DNA of 64,000 nucleotides. Origin: Piscibacillus sp052246295 (GTDB lineage Bacteria > Bacillota > Bacilli > Bacillales > Alkalibacillaceae). Shown here one piece after another: positions 1 through 7,674 of the stretch; positions within the stretch are counted from its first letter, which is position 1, and each line of letters begins with the position of its first letter. A program made the position numbers and the translations under genes. The notes below the pieces were generated by a model. It saw only the letters and a list, made by a program, of their open reading frames with translations, did no database searches and was not told where the DNA came from. The stretch is taken from assembly GCA_052246295.1 (NCBI GenBank), contig JBQQCO010000002.1; one strand, written 5' to 3'.

Positions 1-126
1 CCTTCGGTATTTTCGAGGTCATTGTTTCGTGACGTGACACTCTCTATACTACCAAGGAGGGCTTTTTTTGTGTAACTCCAAATAACCTCATCTAGGGTCA
101 ATTTTTCTTATTACAGGAATGCTCCT
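1..126. other. Unassigned left edge, no gene seen
   Basis: No reading frame with a ribosome binding site or recognisable product is visible on either strand. This is the region downstream of the leftward permease gene. A T-run at 64-69 follows a GGAGGGC stretch but I could not pair it into a convincing terminator hairpin. Confidence 0.4.
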
Positions 127-954
127 TTAAATAAAGTAAAATAGGGTACCTGACATGGTCGCCATAAATAAGACTGAGAAAATGAACGCAATGACTAATT
201 TCTTTTCAAATATGGAATGCAGTAAAGTTAACTCTGGTAAGCTAGCACCTGAAGAACTAATCATAATTGCCATAACGGGCCCTAGTGCCATACCTTTAAT
301 GATCATGATATTTGCAATTTGAATCATGGTTGATAGTCGAATATATAAAGGTATTCCAACTATTGCAGCAATTGGAATTAACCACCATTCATTTCCTCCA
401 AATGTATTAGCAATCCAATGAGTAGGAACTGCTCCATGTATGATAGATCCAATTAGAGCACCCATAATTAGGTAAGGGTAGGCGGTTTTCATAAGCTTTT
501 TGGTTTCGAACCATGAGGCTTTAATACTGAACTTCTTTTCATTTAGAGATGTATTTTTAAAAACAAATGATTTCACTGCTTTTTCAAAACCGAATTTTTC
601 TAAAGAGATACTTACGAAAATTGATAACACAGACGTAATACCTGCATAAACGACTGATACTTCCCAACCGAAAAGCACTGTCATGATTGTTAAAATAGTT
701 GGGTCTAGAACAGGAGAAGCAAATAGAAAAACCATCACTAAACCAAATCGCATTTTGTTTTGTAACATTGAAGCAACTACTGGAATCGTCGAGCAAGAAC
801 AAAAAGGTGTTATAAAAGCAAGGAAGATTGCTAAGATAGAGCCAGTGAATATGTTAGCTCGATTAAGTTTATACTCTAACTTTTTATATGGAATTACGTT
901 TTGAATTAGGTTTACTAAAAATGAAACGACAATAAATAATATAGTTAATTCCAT
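127..954 (-). CDS. ArsP/DUF318-type permease (N-terminus apparently frameshifted)
   Basis: This is a polytopic membrane protein of the ArsP_1/DUF318 permease family, whose members export trivalent organoarsenicals or other substrates. The family signature PFCSCSTIPVV lies near residue 50, and about eight hydrophobic segments span its 275 residues. The ATG at 954 has no ribosome binding site. A strong GAGGTGATGATC-ATG sits at 992, but that frame stops after ten codons. Adding one T to the T5 run at 968-972 joins the two frames into a continuous hydrophobic N-terminus (MFIEILKAFLLIAMELTILF). The gene therefore probably starts at 992 and carries a one-base deletion, real or from sequencing. It follows a MarR regulator on the same strand and shares an operator-like dyad with it. 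The substrate is unknown; arsenicals are a guess from the family. Confidence 0.75.
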   Translation of the reverse strand: MELTILFIVVSFLVNLIQNVIPYKKLEYKLNRANIFTGSILAIFLAFITPFCSCSTIPVVASMLQNKMRFGLVMVFLFASPVLDPTILTIMTVLFGWEVSVVYAGITSVLSIFVSISLEKFGFEKAVKSFVFKNTSLNEKKFSIKASWFETKKLMKTAYPYLIMGALIGSIIHGAVPTHWIANTFGGNEWWLIPIAAIVGIPLYIRLSTMIQIANIMIIKGMALGPVMAIMISSSGASLPELTLLHSIFEKKLVIAFIFSVLFMATMSGTLFYFI

Positions 955-1007
955 TGCAATTAATAAAAAGCTTTTAATATCTCAATAAACATGATCATCA
1001 CCTCAAT

Positions 1008-1028
1008 TTATTTGTAATTTGCAACTAA
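1008..1028 (-). promoter_or_regulatory. Putative MarR operator upstream of the permease
   Basis: The 21 bases match the dyad in front of the marR gene (1526-1546) at 18 positions; the right half TTTGCAACTAA is retained and the left half is degenerate. It lies just upstream of the ribosome binding site at 998-1005, where a repressor could block an internal promoter of the permease. It is inferred from similarity of the two sites only. Confidence 0.55.
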
Positions 1029-1058
1029 ATATTTATTGAAAACCTCCGACTAGGGAGG

Positions 1059-1493
1059 TCATTGAACATTTCTCATAGCTTTATTTAATAGATCTATTGA
1101 ATGCGTTACTATTTGGCGTTCTTGATCGTTTAATTGGTCAAGAATCTCCTCTAAGTTATGATTCATGTATTGATCAATGTCACGTTCAAGTTTAATACCT
1201 TTTTCAGTTAATTGAAGTATTTGTACCCTTTGATCTTCTGGATGAGGCTTTTTAACGAGGTAGCCTTTATTAATTAACGATTTTACTTGGCGACTAAAAG
1301 TTGTAATGTCTACCCCTAACGCACTAGCGACATCTCGCATTGAAGGGTTATGTTGTCTTGTAACTTCAAAAAGAATATGACTCTGTTGAACACTAATGTC
1401 TTGCTCACAACATTGCTCACAACATTGTTCATTTAATAGTCCATAGCGTCGAACAACCAATTGAAATAAAGTTCTCAAATTTTCTTGACTCAT
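1059..1493 (-). CDS. MarR-family transcriptional regulator with a double-cysteine repeat
   Basis: This 144-residue protein is a winged-helix MarR-family DNA-binding regulator. The helix-turn-helix lies around residues 55-85 (SMRDVASALGVDITTFSRQVKSL), followed by the wing (KPHPEDQRVQ) and a C-terminal dimerisation helix. The N-terminal helix holds an unusual CCEQCCEQ block, with Cys24, 25, 28 and 29, encoded by a 12-base direct repeat. This suggests metal, metalloid or thiol sensing. I chose the ATG at 1493 because GAGGTG lies six bases upstream; upstream GTG/ATG codons at 1502 and 1499 overlap that site. It is followed 104 bases later by the permease, so it probably represses itself and the permease. 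The inducer is unknown. Confidence 0.85.
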   Translation of the reverse strand: MSQENLRTLFQLVVRRYGLLNEQCCEQCCEQDISVQQSHILFEVTRQHNPSMRDVASALGVDITTFSRQVKSLINKGYLVKKPHPEDQRVQILQLTEKGIKLERDIDQYMNHNLEEILDQLNDQERQIVTHSIDLLNKAMRNVQ

Positions 1494-1523
1494 GTTCATC
1501 ACCTCATAATTTATTTATACACT

Positions 1524-1548
1524 AATTAGTTGTAAAATGCAACTAATT
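1524..1548 (-). promoter_or_regulatory. Palindromic operator upstream of marR gene
   Basis: A perfect inverted repeat with 9-base arms (AATTAGTTG / CAACTAATT) and a 7-base spacer lies 31 bases upstream of the marR start. Size and symmetry fit a MarR dimer site. A second, weaker copy precedes the permease at 1008-1028. Confidence 0.65.
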
Positions 1549-1549
1549 T

Positions 1550-1599
1550 TAATAAAAAATAAATAAACCCTCTAACTCTTATGAAAGAGCAGAGGGTTT
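1550..1599 (-). terminator. Rho-independent terminator of rpsD
   Basis: Arms 1565-1573 and 1591-1599 (AAACCCTCT / AGAGGGTTT) form a stem, and on the minus strand the hairpin is followed by an AT-rich tail with a run of T. It lies 11 bases downstream of the rpsD stop. Confidence 0.75.
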
Positions 1600-1610
1600 C
1601 AAGGAAACTA

Positions 1611-2213
1611 TTAACGTGAGTAGAACTCAACGATAAGCGCTTCGTTAATTTCTGATGGTAACTCAGAACGTTCAGGGTAGCGGTTATAAGTCGCTTCCTT
1701 CTTATCAGCATCGAATGTTAAGTACTCAGGTACGAAGTTGTTAACTTCGATTGCTTCTGCAATGATGTCAAGATCCTGTGATTTCTCACGTACACCAATT
1801 ACTTGACCAGGTTTAATACGGTAAGATGGGATGTCAACACGACCACCATCAACAGTAATGTGACCATGACTAACTAACTGACGAGCTTGACGGCGAGTAC
1901 GTGCAAGACCAGCACGATATACAAGGTTGTCTAAGCGAGATTCAAGTAAAATCATGAAGTTCTCACCATGAACACCTTTCATTTTAGCTGCGTCGTCAAA
2001 GATACGACGGAATTGACGTTCAGTTAAACCATACATGAAACGAAGCTTTTGCTTCTCTTGTAACTGAAGTCCATATTCAGATTGTTTTTTACGCTGGTTC
2101 GGACCATGCTGACCCGGAGCGTAAGGGCGTTTTTCTAACTCTTTACCTGTACCAGTTAGAGAAATACCGTAACGACGTGATTTTTTCCATAGAGAGCCTG
2201 TGTAACGTGCCAC
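1611..2213 (-). CDS. rpsD: 30S ribosomal protein S4
   Basis: The 200-residue product is ribosomal protein S4, a primary 16S rRNA-binding protein that starts assembly of the 30S body. The N-terminal S4 domain begins MARYTGSLWKKSRRYG, and the RNA-binding S4 fold lies around residues 90-155 (ESRLDNLVYRAGLARTRRQA). Length matches Bacillus S4 (200 aa). Translation begins at GTG 2213 behind GGAGGAG. The gene is monocistronic here, with its own promoter, a leader of about 180 bases and a terminator. In Bacillus subtilis S4 represses its own mRNA through the leader, and the long leader here agrees with that. Confidence 0.98.
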   Translation of the reverse strand: MARYTGSLWKKSRRYGISLTGTGKELEKRPYAPGQHGPNQRKKQSEYGLQLQEKQKLRFMYGLTERQFRRIFDDAAKMKGVHGENFMILLESRLDNLVYRAGLARTRRQARQLVSHGHITVDGGRVDIPSYRIKPGQVIGVREKSQDLDIIAEAIEVNNFVPEYLTFDADKKEATYNRYPERSELPSEINEALIVEFYSR

Positions 2214-2392
2214 GAGCGTCTCCTCCTTTATATATTAATTTTGCATAAAATAAAAAGGATGTGTCCCACACCATGCTCATTTTGCATTCATGTATCTTCG
2301 CTCCAGCAGCAGAGAGTTACGCGATACACCTCATCTAGAGGTACAAAATGATTACATAGCAAGTTCACCTAAGCTGCCTTTTATTTTACACA
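2214..2392 (-). promoter_or_regulatory. rpsD 5' leader, probable S4 autoregulatory RNA
   Basis: About 179 bases separate the predicted transcription start from the rpsD GTG without any reading frame. The segment is rich in potential pairings (for example the GGTGTGGGACACATCC block near 2257-2272 on the minus strand). In B. subtilis the rpsD leader folds into a structure bound by S4. I infer the same role from position and length, without having folded it. Confidence 0.55.
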
Positions 2393-2398
2393 AAGGAT

Positions 2399-2427
2399 AT
2401 TATATGAAAAATTAGCGGAGGAGTCAA
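2399..2427 (-). promoter_or_regulatory. Sigma-A promoter of rpsD
   Basis: On the minus strand TTGACT (2427-2422) and TATAAT (2404-2399) are separated by exactly 17 bases, a near-consensus sigma-A promoter. The predicted start is near 2392. Confidence 0.8.
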
Positions 2428-2442
2428 GTGTTTAGTGGAAGA

Positions 2443-3003
2443 TTATAAGATCACTTTACGTATGTTTCTAATGGAAACCTCGTGCTCACCTATCATTTCA
2501 AAGAATGTGCCTTGGTTCTGCTTCATTTCATTTACTTCTTCTTTTGTTTCAAGAACGGCTTGTTTAATAACGCTTTGCTCTTCTTTTAGATGGGATAAAT
2601 CTTCATAAATTGGCTTGAGGTCGTCTTTAGTGGCAAAGTTCTTAAGGTCGTCTTTAGTAGCAAAGTTCTTAAGGTCGTCTTTAGTGGCAAAGTTCTTAAG
2701 GTCGTCTTTAGTAGCAAAGTTCTTAAGGTCGTCTTTAGTAGCAAAGTTCTTAAGGTCGTCTTTAGTAGCAAAGTTCTTAAGGTCATCTTTCGTAGCAAAG
2801 TTCTTGAGTTCGTTCCTGAGTTCTTGTAGGTCATCTTTAGTAGCGAAGCTCTTAAGATCATCCTTCGTCAAAAACTGAGACATGGACTCTTGTGTGGCTT
2901 TAAGCTCGTCCCTCATTAATTGTTGGTTCGTCTCAAGTGATGTGACCCTTACGTTTAGACTTTGGAGTTCAGCTAATATTAAATCCAGTTTTTCTTCAGA
3001 CAT
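2443..3003 (-). CDS. Coiled-coil protein with tandem KNFATKDDL repeats
   Basis: I do not recognise a named family. The 186-residue product is hydrophilic and lacks a signal peptide or membrane segment. An N-terminal heptad-like region (MSEEKLDLILAELQSLNVRV) is followed by seven consecutive copies of the nonapeptide KNFATKDDL, with degenerate copies before them (LTKDDLKS, FATKDDLQ). A C-terminal coiled-coil follows. Such TKDDL repeat proteins are frequent in Bacillaceae and resemble tail-fibre-like or scaffold coiled coils. The ATG at 3003 is chosen because GAGGAG stands eight bases upstream. Its 3' end abuts the rpsD promoter with no clear terminator. Repeat number may vary between strains. 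Confidence 0.7.
   Translation of the reverse strand: MSEEKLDLILAELQSLNVRVTSLETNQQLMRDELKATQESMSQFLTKDDLKSFATKDDLQELRNELKNFATKDDLKNFATKDDLKNFATKDDLKNFATKDDLKNFATKDDLKNFATKDDLKNFATKDDLKPIYEDLSHLKEEQSVIKQAVLETKEEVNEMKQNQGTFFEMIGEHEVSIRNIRKVIL
2615..2803 (-). repeat. Seven-copy 27-bp in-frame tandem repeat
   Basis: Seven head-to-tail 27-bp units encode KNFATKDDL. Units differ by single synonymous changes (gtggc/gtagc, the first and last unit more diverged), which indicates recent expansion by slippage or unequal recombination. Confidence 0.95.
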
Positions 3004-3063
3004 AATATTGTCTCCTCTCAAAAACATAATATTTATTATACCACGATTTAGTCGAAAAATGGC

Positions 3064-3100
3064 ACAAAAAAACACCAACTTTTTATGAAAAAATTGGTGC
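3064..3100 (-). terminator. Terminator downstream of ytsP
   Basis: Arms CACCAA (3073-3078) and TTGGTG (3094-3099), with A/T pairing inside the loop and an eight-base T run on the minus strand, lie directly after the ytsP stop. Confidence 0.75.
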
Positions 3101-3111
3101 TAAATGTGATG

Positions 3112-3591
3112 TTAGAGATGTTTTTTTAACGTTTCGACAAATGCCTCTAGGTACTTTTGGTCTACTTCATCAAAACGGTTTTTGACAGGACTATCAATAT
3201 CTAAAACGCCGAATACTTGATTATCCATGATAATTGGAACTACAATTTCCGATTGACTCTGAGCGTCACAAGCAATGTGGCCCGGAAACTGATGGACATC
3301 CGGAACTAACATAGTTTTACATTGAGCAGTTGCAGTTCCACAAACACCTTTTCCGTCGGCGATCCTAACACAGGCTGGTAATCCTTGAAACGGCCCTAGG
3401 ACAAGTTCACCGTCTTTCATTAAGTAAAACCCAACCCAGTTTACCGTATCTAAAAATTGATTTAAAAGGGCACTTGCGTTAGAAAGGTTAGCTACTAAGT
3501 CTGTTTCACCTTCTAACAGACTATCTAATTGTTTTACGAGTAACTCATAATTTTCTTCTTTTGTGCCACTGTATTTCATAGCTTCAAACAT
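3112..3591 (-). CDS. ytsP: Free methionine-(R)-sulfoxide reductase, GAF domain (YtsP)
   Basis: This 159-residue GAF-domain protein belongs to the fRMsr (MsrC) family, which reduces free L-methionine-R-sulfoxide in the cytoplasm. The three conserved cysteines are present: Cys74 (LPACVRI), Cys84 (GKGVCG) and Cys108 (HIACD), matching the 84/94/118 set of the E. coli enzyme. I place the start at ATG 3591, with AAAGGAG nine bases upstream. An upstream in-frame ATG at 3687 would add residues unlike the family and lies in the divergent promoter region. It is divergent from refZ, as in Bacillus subtilis. Confidence 0.92.
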   Translation of the reverse strand: MFEAMKYSGTKEENYELLVKQLDSLLEGETDLVANLSNASALLNQFLDTVNWVGFYLMKDGELVLGPFQGLPACVRIADGKGVCGTATAQCKTMLVPDVHQFPGHIACDAQSQSEIVVPIIMDNQVFGVLDIDSPVKNRFDEVDQKYLEAFVETLKKHL

Positions 3592-3699
3592 CTTGATACG
3601 CTCCTTTATTATAATCTGGTAAAATGATGTCATAAATTCATTTAATTTAAAAGGTATTTTGAAATTACAATAGAATATAACAAACAAAGAGGTGATGAT

Positions 3700-4305
3700 A
3701 TGTCAGAACATAGTACTAAACAAAGAATTATGGATGCTGCCGCACAATTGTTTTATTATAAAGGTTTTAATGGTACATCCGTTAGAGCCATCACCGAAAA
3801 AGCGAATGTCAACGTATCTTCTATAAGTTATCATTTTAAAAATAAACAAGGGTTAATAGAATTTATGACTGTTGATTATTTTGAAAAATATTTGGATCTA
3901 TTAGAAGAAATCACTCAAGGTGAAGAATCACTATCCAATCCGAAAGCATTATTCAATTCTATTGAACAAATTATACATTACAAATACGAACGTTTTCAAT
4001 TTAGTTGTTTTATTCAAAGAGAGCTTTCATTAGATAACATGTTTATAAGGGAATTGTTTTCTACATACGTTGCAAAGGAAAAGTATCTGTTTAAAAAATT
4101 ATCTAAAAGCTTATCAGAAGAATGGGGATTGGCCACTGTTGAACAAGATGTTCTTTATATTCAATTGAAGAGTCTTATTAACGGACCATTCGTTTATGCA
4201 CATGATTGGCAAGACCATTATCATTGGGATCAAAGTGGAGAAATGTTTATTAAAAAGTATATGACTACATTTAGAAAATGGTTTTTTGGAAAAGTTAGCG
4301 TGTAA
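3700..4305 (+). CDS. refZ: TetR-type regulator RefZ (forespore FtsZ regulator)
   Basis: The 201-residue protein has a TetR helix-turn-helix at its N-terminus (TKQRIMDAAAQLFYYKGFNG..SVRAITEKANVNVSSISYHFKNK). It matches RefZ/YttP of Bacillus in sequence character, length and its place between ytsP and ezrA. In B. subtilis RefZ binds DNA motifs near the origin-proximal chromosome and modulates FtsZ-ring position at the start of sporulation. The ATG at 3700 follows GAGGTGATGAT. No terminator is seen before ezrA. Confidence 0.88.
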   Translation: MSEHSTKQRIMDAAAQLFYYKGFNGTSVRAITEKANVNVSSISYHFKNKQGLIEFMTVDYFEKYLDLLEEITQGEESLSNPKALFNSIEQIIHYKYERFQFSCFIQRELSLDNMFIRELFSTYVAKEKYLFKKLSKSLSEEWGLATVEQDVLYIQLKSLINGPFVYAHDWQDHYHWDQSGEMFIKKYMTTFRKWFFGKVSV

Positions 4306-4410
4306 AAATTGACTTTTTATGTTGAAAAACCTAAAAATATGGCAAATTTAGCCGATAAATATGATATTATATAATAAAGGAAATTGTCGTATAGTGTTAG
4401 GGGGCTTCTT

Positions 4411-6114
4411 ATGGAACTTGTAATCGCGATAATCATTGTAGCAATTGTTCTATTTATTATAGTTGGTGCCGTCATGCGAAAGAAAGTGTATCAAAGAGTT
4501 GATGCAATGGAAGAGAAAAAAGTCCTGTTAATGAATCGTCAAGTTGCCGATGAAATGAGTAAGGTTAGAGACCTTAATTTAACCGGTGAGACTGAGTCAT
4601 TATTTGAGTCATGGCGTGACGAATGGGATGAAATAAATGATGAGGTCTTTTCTAATGTAGAAGAGGACTTGTTAGATGCAGAAGAATCAGCTGAACGATA
4701 CCGTTTCGGTAAAGCCTTTCGAATTTTAAATCATATCGAACGTGAATTAAATCAAGTTGAAAAAACAATCGATGACATTTTTAATGAAGTCGACCGCCTC
4801 CTTCATTCAGAAAAAGATAGTCGAGAAGAAATTGAGAAAATCAAACCTCGAATTAGTGAGGTGCGGAAAGTTGTGCTTCAAAATGGGTATCAACTTGGTA
4901 AGTCTGAAGTGGTCTTTGAAGTCGAATTAGATGATATTGAAAATGAATTGAAAGAGTATGAAACGTTAACTGCTTCAGGAAATTATACTGACGCGCAACA
5001 ATTAGCCCAGAAATTGAGTGGACAATTAAAGGAACTAGAGCGTAAAGTACATAGTTTTCCAGAGTTATATCGTTTATGTAAACAATCCCTTCCAGAGGAT
5101 TTAGACCATCTTCAAAATGGTATTCGTGAAATGAAAGATGAAGGTTATCAAGTTCAATTACTGGGATTGGATAAAGAGATCCAAACTCACCATGAAACTT
5201 TAATTAAAATCATTGAAGAGTTGAATAAAGGTCAAGATGATGGTGTTAATGATAAAATTGAACAAATCAAGAATAGAATTATTGAGATTTATGATGAACT
5301 TGAAAAAGAAGCTCTAGATAAAAATTTTGTAATTCAGAAGTTAGAAAAAATGAATCAACAGTTGGAACTTGCAACAGAACGTTTTTCGGAAATCAAAAAT
5401 AACGTTCTCGAAGTGAAAGAGAATTATCACTTAAATGATGAAAAGTATGAAAAGCAATACCAATTAGAAAAATCTTTAGACCGATTGAATAAAGAAGCTG
5501 AAAGAATTCAAGCAATGGTTGAAAATGAAGAAGAATTATTTTCAACGATTAGAGTCGAGGTAGAGAATTGGTTTGCAGATTATGAAGATTGGAAAGAACC
5601 ATTGGAGCAATTTGATGAGTTTTTACATAATTTACGTAAAGACGAGTTAGATGCTCGAGATCGAATTAGTAATTTAAAAAATGAGATTATTCGTATTCGT
5701 CAACAATTACAAAAAAGTAATTTGCCAGGCATTCCTCATTATATTAATGAGTTGGTTAGTGAAGGCAGACATGCTGTGGTGAATTCTATAGAAGCACTTG
5801 AGGAACAACCATTAAACATTGATCGTGTAAATGATTCAATCGAGAAAGCAGAAAAAATTGTTGGAACTGCAGTTGAACAAACAGGATTGTTGTTGGACCA
5901 AGCTCAATTAGCCGAGATGGTCATCCAATATGCGAATCGCTATCGTTCACAATATCCATTACTCGCTGCACAAATTTCAGAGTCTGAAGCTGCATTTTTA
6001 AATTATGATTACGAATTAGCTTTAGAAAAGTCGTCTAAAGCACTTGAAGAAGTTGAGCCTGGAGCCATCAAACGTTTAGAAGAAGTGTTATCAAGTACTT
6101 CTGTTACATCATAA
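4411..6114 (+). CDS. ezrA: Septation ring formation regulator EzrA
   Basis: EzrA is a membrane-anchored negative regulator of FtsZ-ring assembly. Residues 1-24 (MELVIAIIIVAIVLFIIVGAV) form the single N-terminal transmembrane anchor; the rest is the spectrin-like coiled-coil cytoplasmic domain. Length is 567 residues against 562 in B. subtilis. I choose ATG 4411 behind AGGGGG; in-frame codons further upstream would put a polar extension before the membrane anchor. A TATAAT at 4370-4375 may be its -10 box, though no good -35 accompanies it. Confidence 0.96.
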   Translation: MELVIAIIIVAIVLFIIVGAVMRKKVYQRVDAMEEKKVLLMNRQVADEMSKVRDLNLTGETESLFESWRDEWDEINDEVFSNVEEDLLDAEESAERYRFGKAFRILNHIERELNQVEKTIDDIFNEVDRLLHSEKDSREEIEKIKPRISEVRKVVLQNGYQLGKSEVVFEVELDDIENELKEYETLTASGNYTDAQQLAQKLSGQLKELERKVHSFPELYRLCKQSLPEDLDHLQNGIREMKDEGYQVQLLGLDKEIQTHHETLIKIIEELNKGQDDGVNDKIEQIKNRIIEIYDELEKEALDKNFVIQKLEKMNQQLELATERFSEIKNNVLEVKENYHLNDEKYEKQYQLEKSLDRLNKEAERIQAMVENEEELFSTIRVEVENWFADYEDWKEPLEQFDEFLHNLRKDELDARDRISNLKNEIIRIRQQLQKSNLPGIPHYINELVSEGRHAVVNSIEALEEQPLNIDRVNDSIEKAEKIVGTAVEQTGLLLDQAQLAEMVIQYANRYRSQYPLLAAQISESEAAFLNYDYELALEKSSKALEEVEPGAIKRLEEVLSSTSVTS

Positions 6115-6133
6115 GTAGGGAGAGGTGAGTCTG

Positions 6134-6436
6134 ATGGATCGAATTATTATTAGCATAGTAAGTGTTTTATTTATTGCAACGTGGACAACTGTTATATTAC
6201 TTTTTGTACAGACGCAAGATGATTCATTAGTTGTCAAGAACCACAATGAAGTTCAAACTATGACGATTCATGCTAAAGATTCAACCTCATTTTACGTATT
6301 GACAGAACGAACTTCGGAAAATGTTCCTACTTTGCAAGAAATGGTGAATAAACGAGACGATCAGGGAGTCTCTATAGATGAATTACTTGATTTTTTCGAT
6401 TTAGAAACTCAAGACGAAACTGCTCCTAATTCTTAA
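6134..6436 (+). CDS. Small single-span membrane protein of unknown function
   Basis: I do not recognise this 100-residue protein. Residues 1-24 (MDRIIISIVSVLFIATWTTVI) form one transmembrane segment or uncleaved signal, followed by a polar, acidic outside or cytoplasmic tail. It begins 20 bases after ezrA and is probably co-transcribed with it. ATG 6134 is preceded by AGAGGTGA; a GTG at 6125 in the same frame is an alternative start. A terminator overlaps its stop codon. Confidence 0.6.
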   Translation: MDRIIISIVSVLFIATWTTVILLFVQTQDDSLVVKNHNEVQTMTIHAKDSTSFYVLTERTSENVPTLQEMVNKRDDQGVSIDELLDFFDLETQDETAPNS

Positions 6437-6451
6437 TGGGGCAGTTTTTTA
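6418..6451 (+). terminator. Terminator of the ezrA operon
   Basis: Stem AACTGCTCC (6418-6426) / GGGGCAGTT (6438-6446) is followed by six T. The left arm is within the last codons of the small membrane-protein gene. Confidence 0.85.
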
Positions 6452-6469
6452 TTGTTTAATTTATAATGG

Positions 6470-6499
6470 TTGAAAGAGAGACAAAATTCATGTTAATAT
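6470..6499 (+). promoter_or_regulatory. Sigma-A promoter of nifZ-thiI
   Basis: TTGAAA (6470-6475) and TAATAT (6494-6499) are 18 bases apart, 37 bases upstream of the nifZ start. Confidence 0.55.
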
Positions 6500-6535
6500 T
6501 ATTCGATGCAAAAAGTCGATGATGGGAGTCTGACA

Positions 6536-7669
6536 ATGATTTATTTAGATAACAGTGCCACAACGAAACCATCCCAAGAAGTCTTAAAATCATTTCAAAC
6601 GGTGGCAATGAAATATTTTGCCAATCCATCTTCTATTCATGAAGCTGGTGGTGAAGTTGAAAAACTTCATCAAAAGGCAAGAAATCAAATTGCAACGTTA
6701 TTAAAAATTCATGAAGATGAAGTCATTTTCACTTCTGGTGGTACAGAGAGTAATAACTTAGCGATTAAAGGGATTGCACATGCTCATGTAAATAGAGGGA
6801 ATCATATTATTACAACTAAAATAGAGCACCCGGCTGTTTTGCAAGTGTGCAAAGATTTAGAAGAGCAAGGCTTCGAGGTTACTTATTTGCCTGTGAATTC
6901 TTCAGGTATTATTAATATGGATGATTTGAAACAAGCATTAACCGAGAAGACCATTTTAGTATCAGTTATGCACGTTAATAATGAAATAGGATCTATTCAA
7001 CCTATTGAACAAATTGCGGAACTAATAGCCAATTACCCAAAAGTGGCTTTTCACACGGATCACGTACAAGGATTCGGCAAATTGCCTTTACTTTATCAGA
7101 TGGAAGGGCTTGATTTGGTTACTGTATCAGGTCATAAAATTCATGGTTTAAAAGGTACAGGTTGCTTAATTAAGAAAAAACATATTCAACTAAAGCCTTT
7201 AATACATGGTGGTGCACAAGAAGGAGGCATCAGACCTGGCACCGAAAATGTTGCTGGTAATGTTTCGTTAGCAAAAGCTATGAGATTAGCGATGGAGAAA
7301 CAAGGACAATATAAAAAGTTATGGCATATGCATCAAAAATTATTTGATGAGCTTTCAGAAGTCGATAGTATAACGATTAATTCACCGAGAGATGGTGCAG
7401 CACACATATTTAACTTTTCAGTAAAAGGATTTAAACCTGAAGTACTTATTCATGCATTAGGTGAGAAAAATATTTACGTTTCAACTAAATCGGCTTGTTC
7501 ATCTAAGCAAGATGAACCAAGTCATGTGATTGTTGCTTGTGGGAAAGAACAAGAAGCAGGTGCTGCAATTCGAGTTAGTATGAATATCGATCAAGATGAA
7601 GGTGACATAGATTTATTTATAAAAGAAATTAAGAAAATTTTAACGCAATATAAAAGTATAATGGGGTAA
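6536..7669 (+). CDS. nifZ: Cysteine desulfurase NifZ (sulfur donor for ThiI)
   Basis: This 377-residue PLP enzyme is a class V aminotransferase-fold cysteine desulfurase. It starts MIYLDNSATTKPS. The PLP-binding lysine is in SGHKIHG near residue 204, and the active-site cysteine in STKSACSSK near residue 322. It sits five bases before thiI, the arrangement known in Bacillus, where the dedicated desulfurase passes persulfide sulfur to ThiI for 4-thiouridine in tRNA. ATG 6536 follows GGGAG; an upstream in-frame ATG at 6506 lacks a site. Confidence 0.94.
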   Translation: MIYLDNSATTKPSQEVLKSFQTVAMKYFANPSSIHEAGGEVEKLHQKARNQIATLLKIHEDEVIFTSGGTESNNLAIKGIAHAHVNRGNHIITTKIEHPAVLQVCKDLEEQGFEVTYLPVNSSGIINMDDLKQALTEKTILVSVMHVNNEIGSIQPIEQIAELIANYPKVAFHTDHVQGFGKLPLLYQMEGLDLVTVSGHKIHGLKGTGCLIKKKHIQLKPLIHGGAQEGGIRPGTENVAGNVSLAKAMRLAMEKQGQYKKLWHMHQKLFDELSEVDSITINSPRDGAAHIFNFSVKGFKPEVLIHALGEKNIYVSTKSACSSKQDEPSHVIVACGKEQEAGAAIRVSMNIDQDEGDIDLFIKEIKKILTQYKSIMG

Positions 7670-7674
7670 TAATT

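Noticed and set aside
2586..2878. Frames on both strands with LRSSLVAKF or RTLLLKTT repeats
   Set aside because: They are other-frame readings of the 27-bp tandem repeat of the real minus-strand gene.
3592..3687. N-terminal extension of ytsP to ATG 3687
   Set aside because: The extension is unlike the fRMsr family, lacks a ribosome binding site and covers the divergent promoter region.
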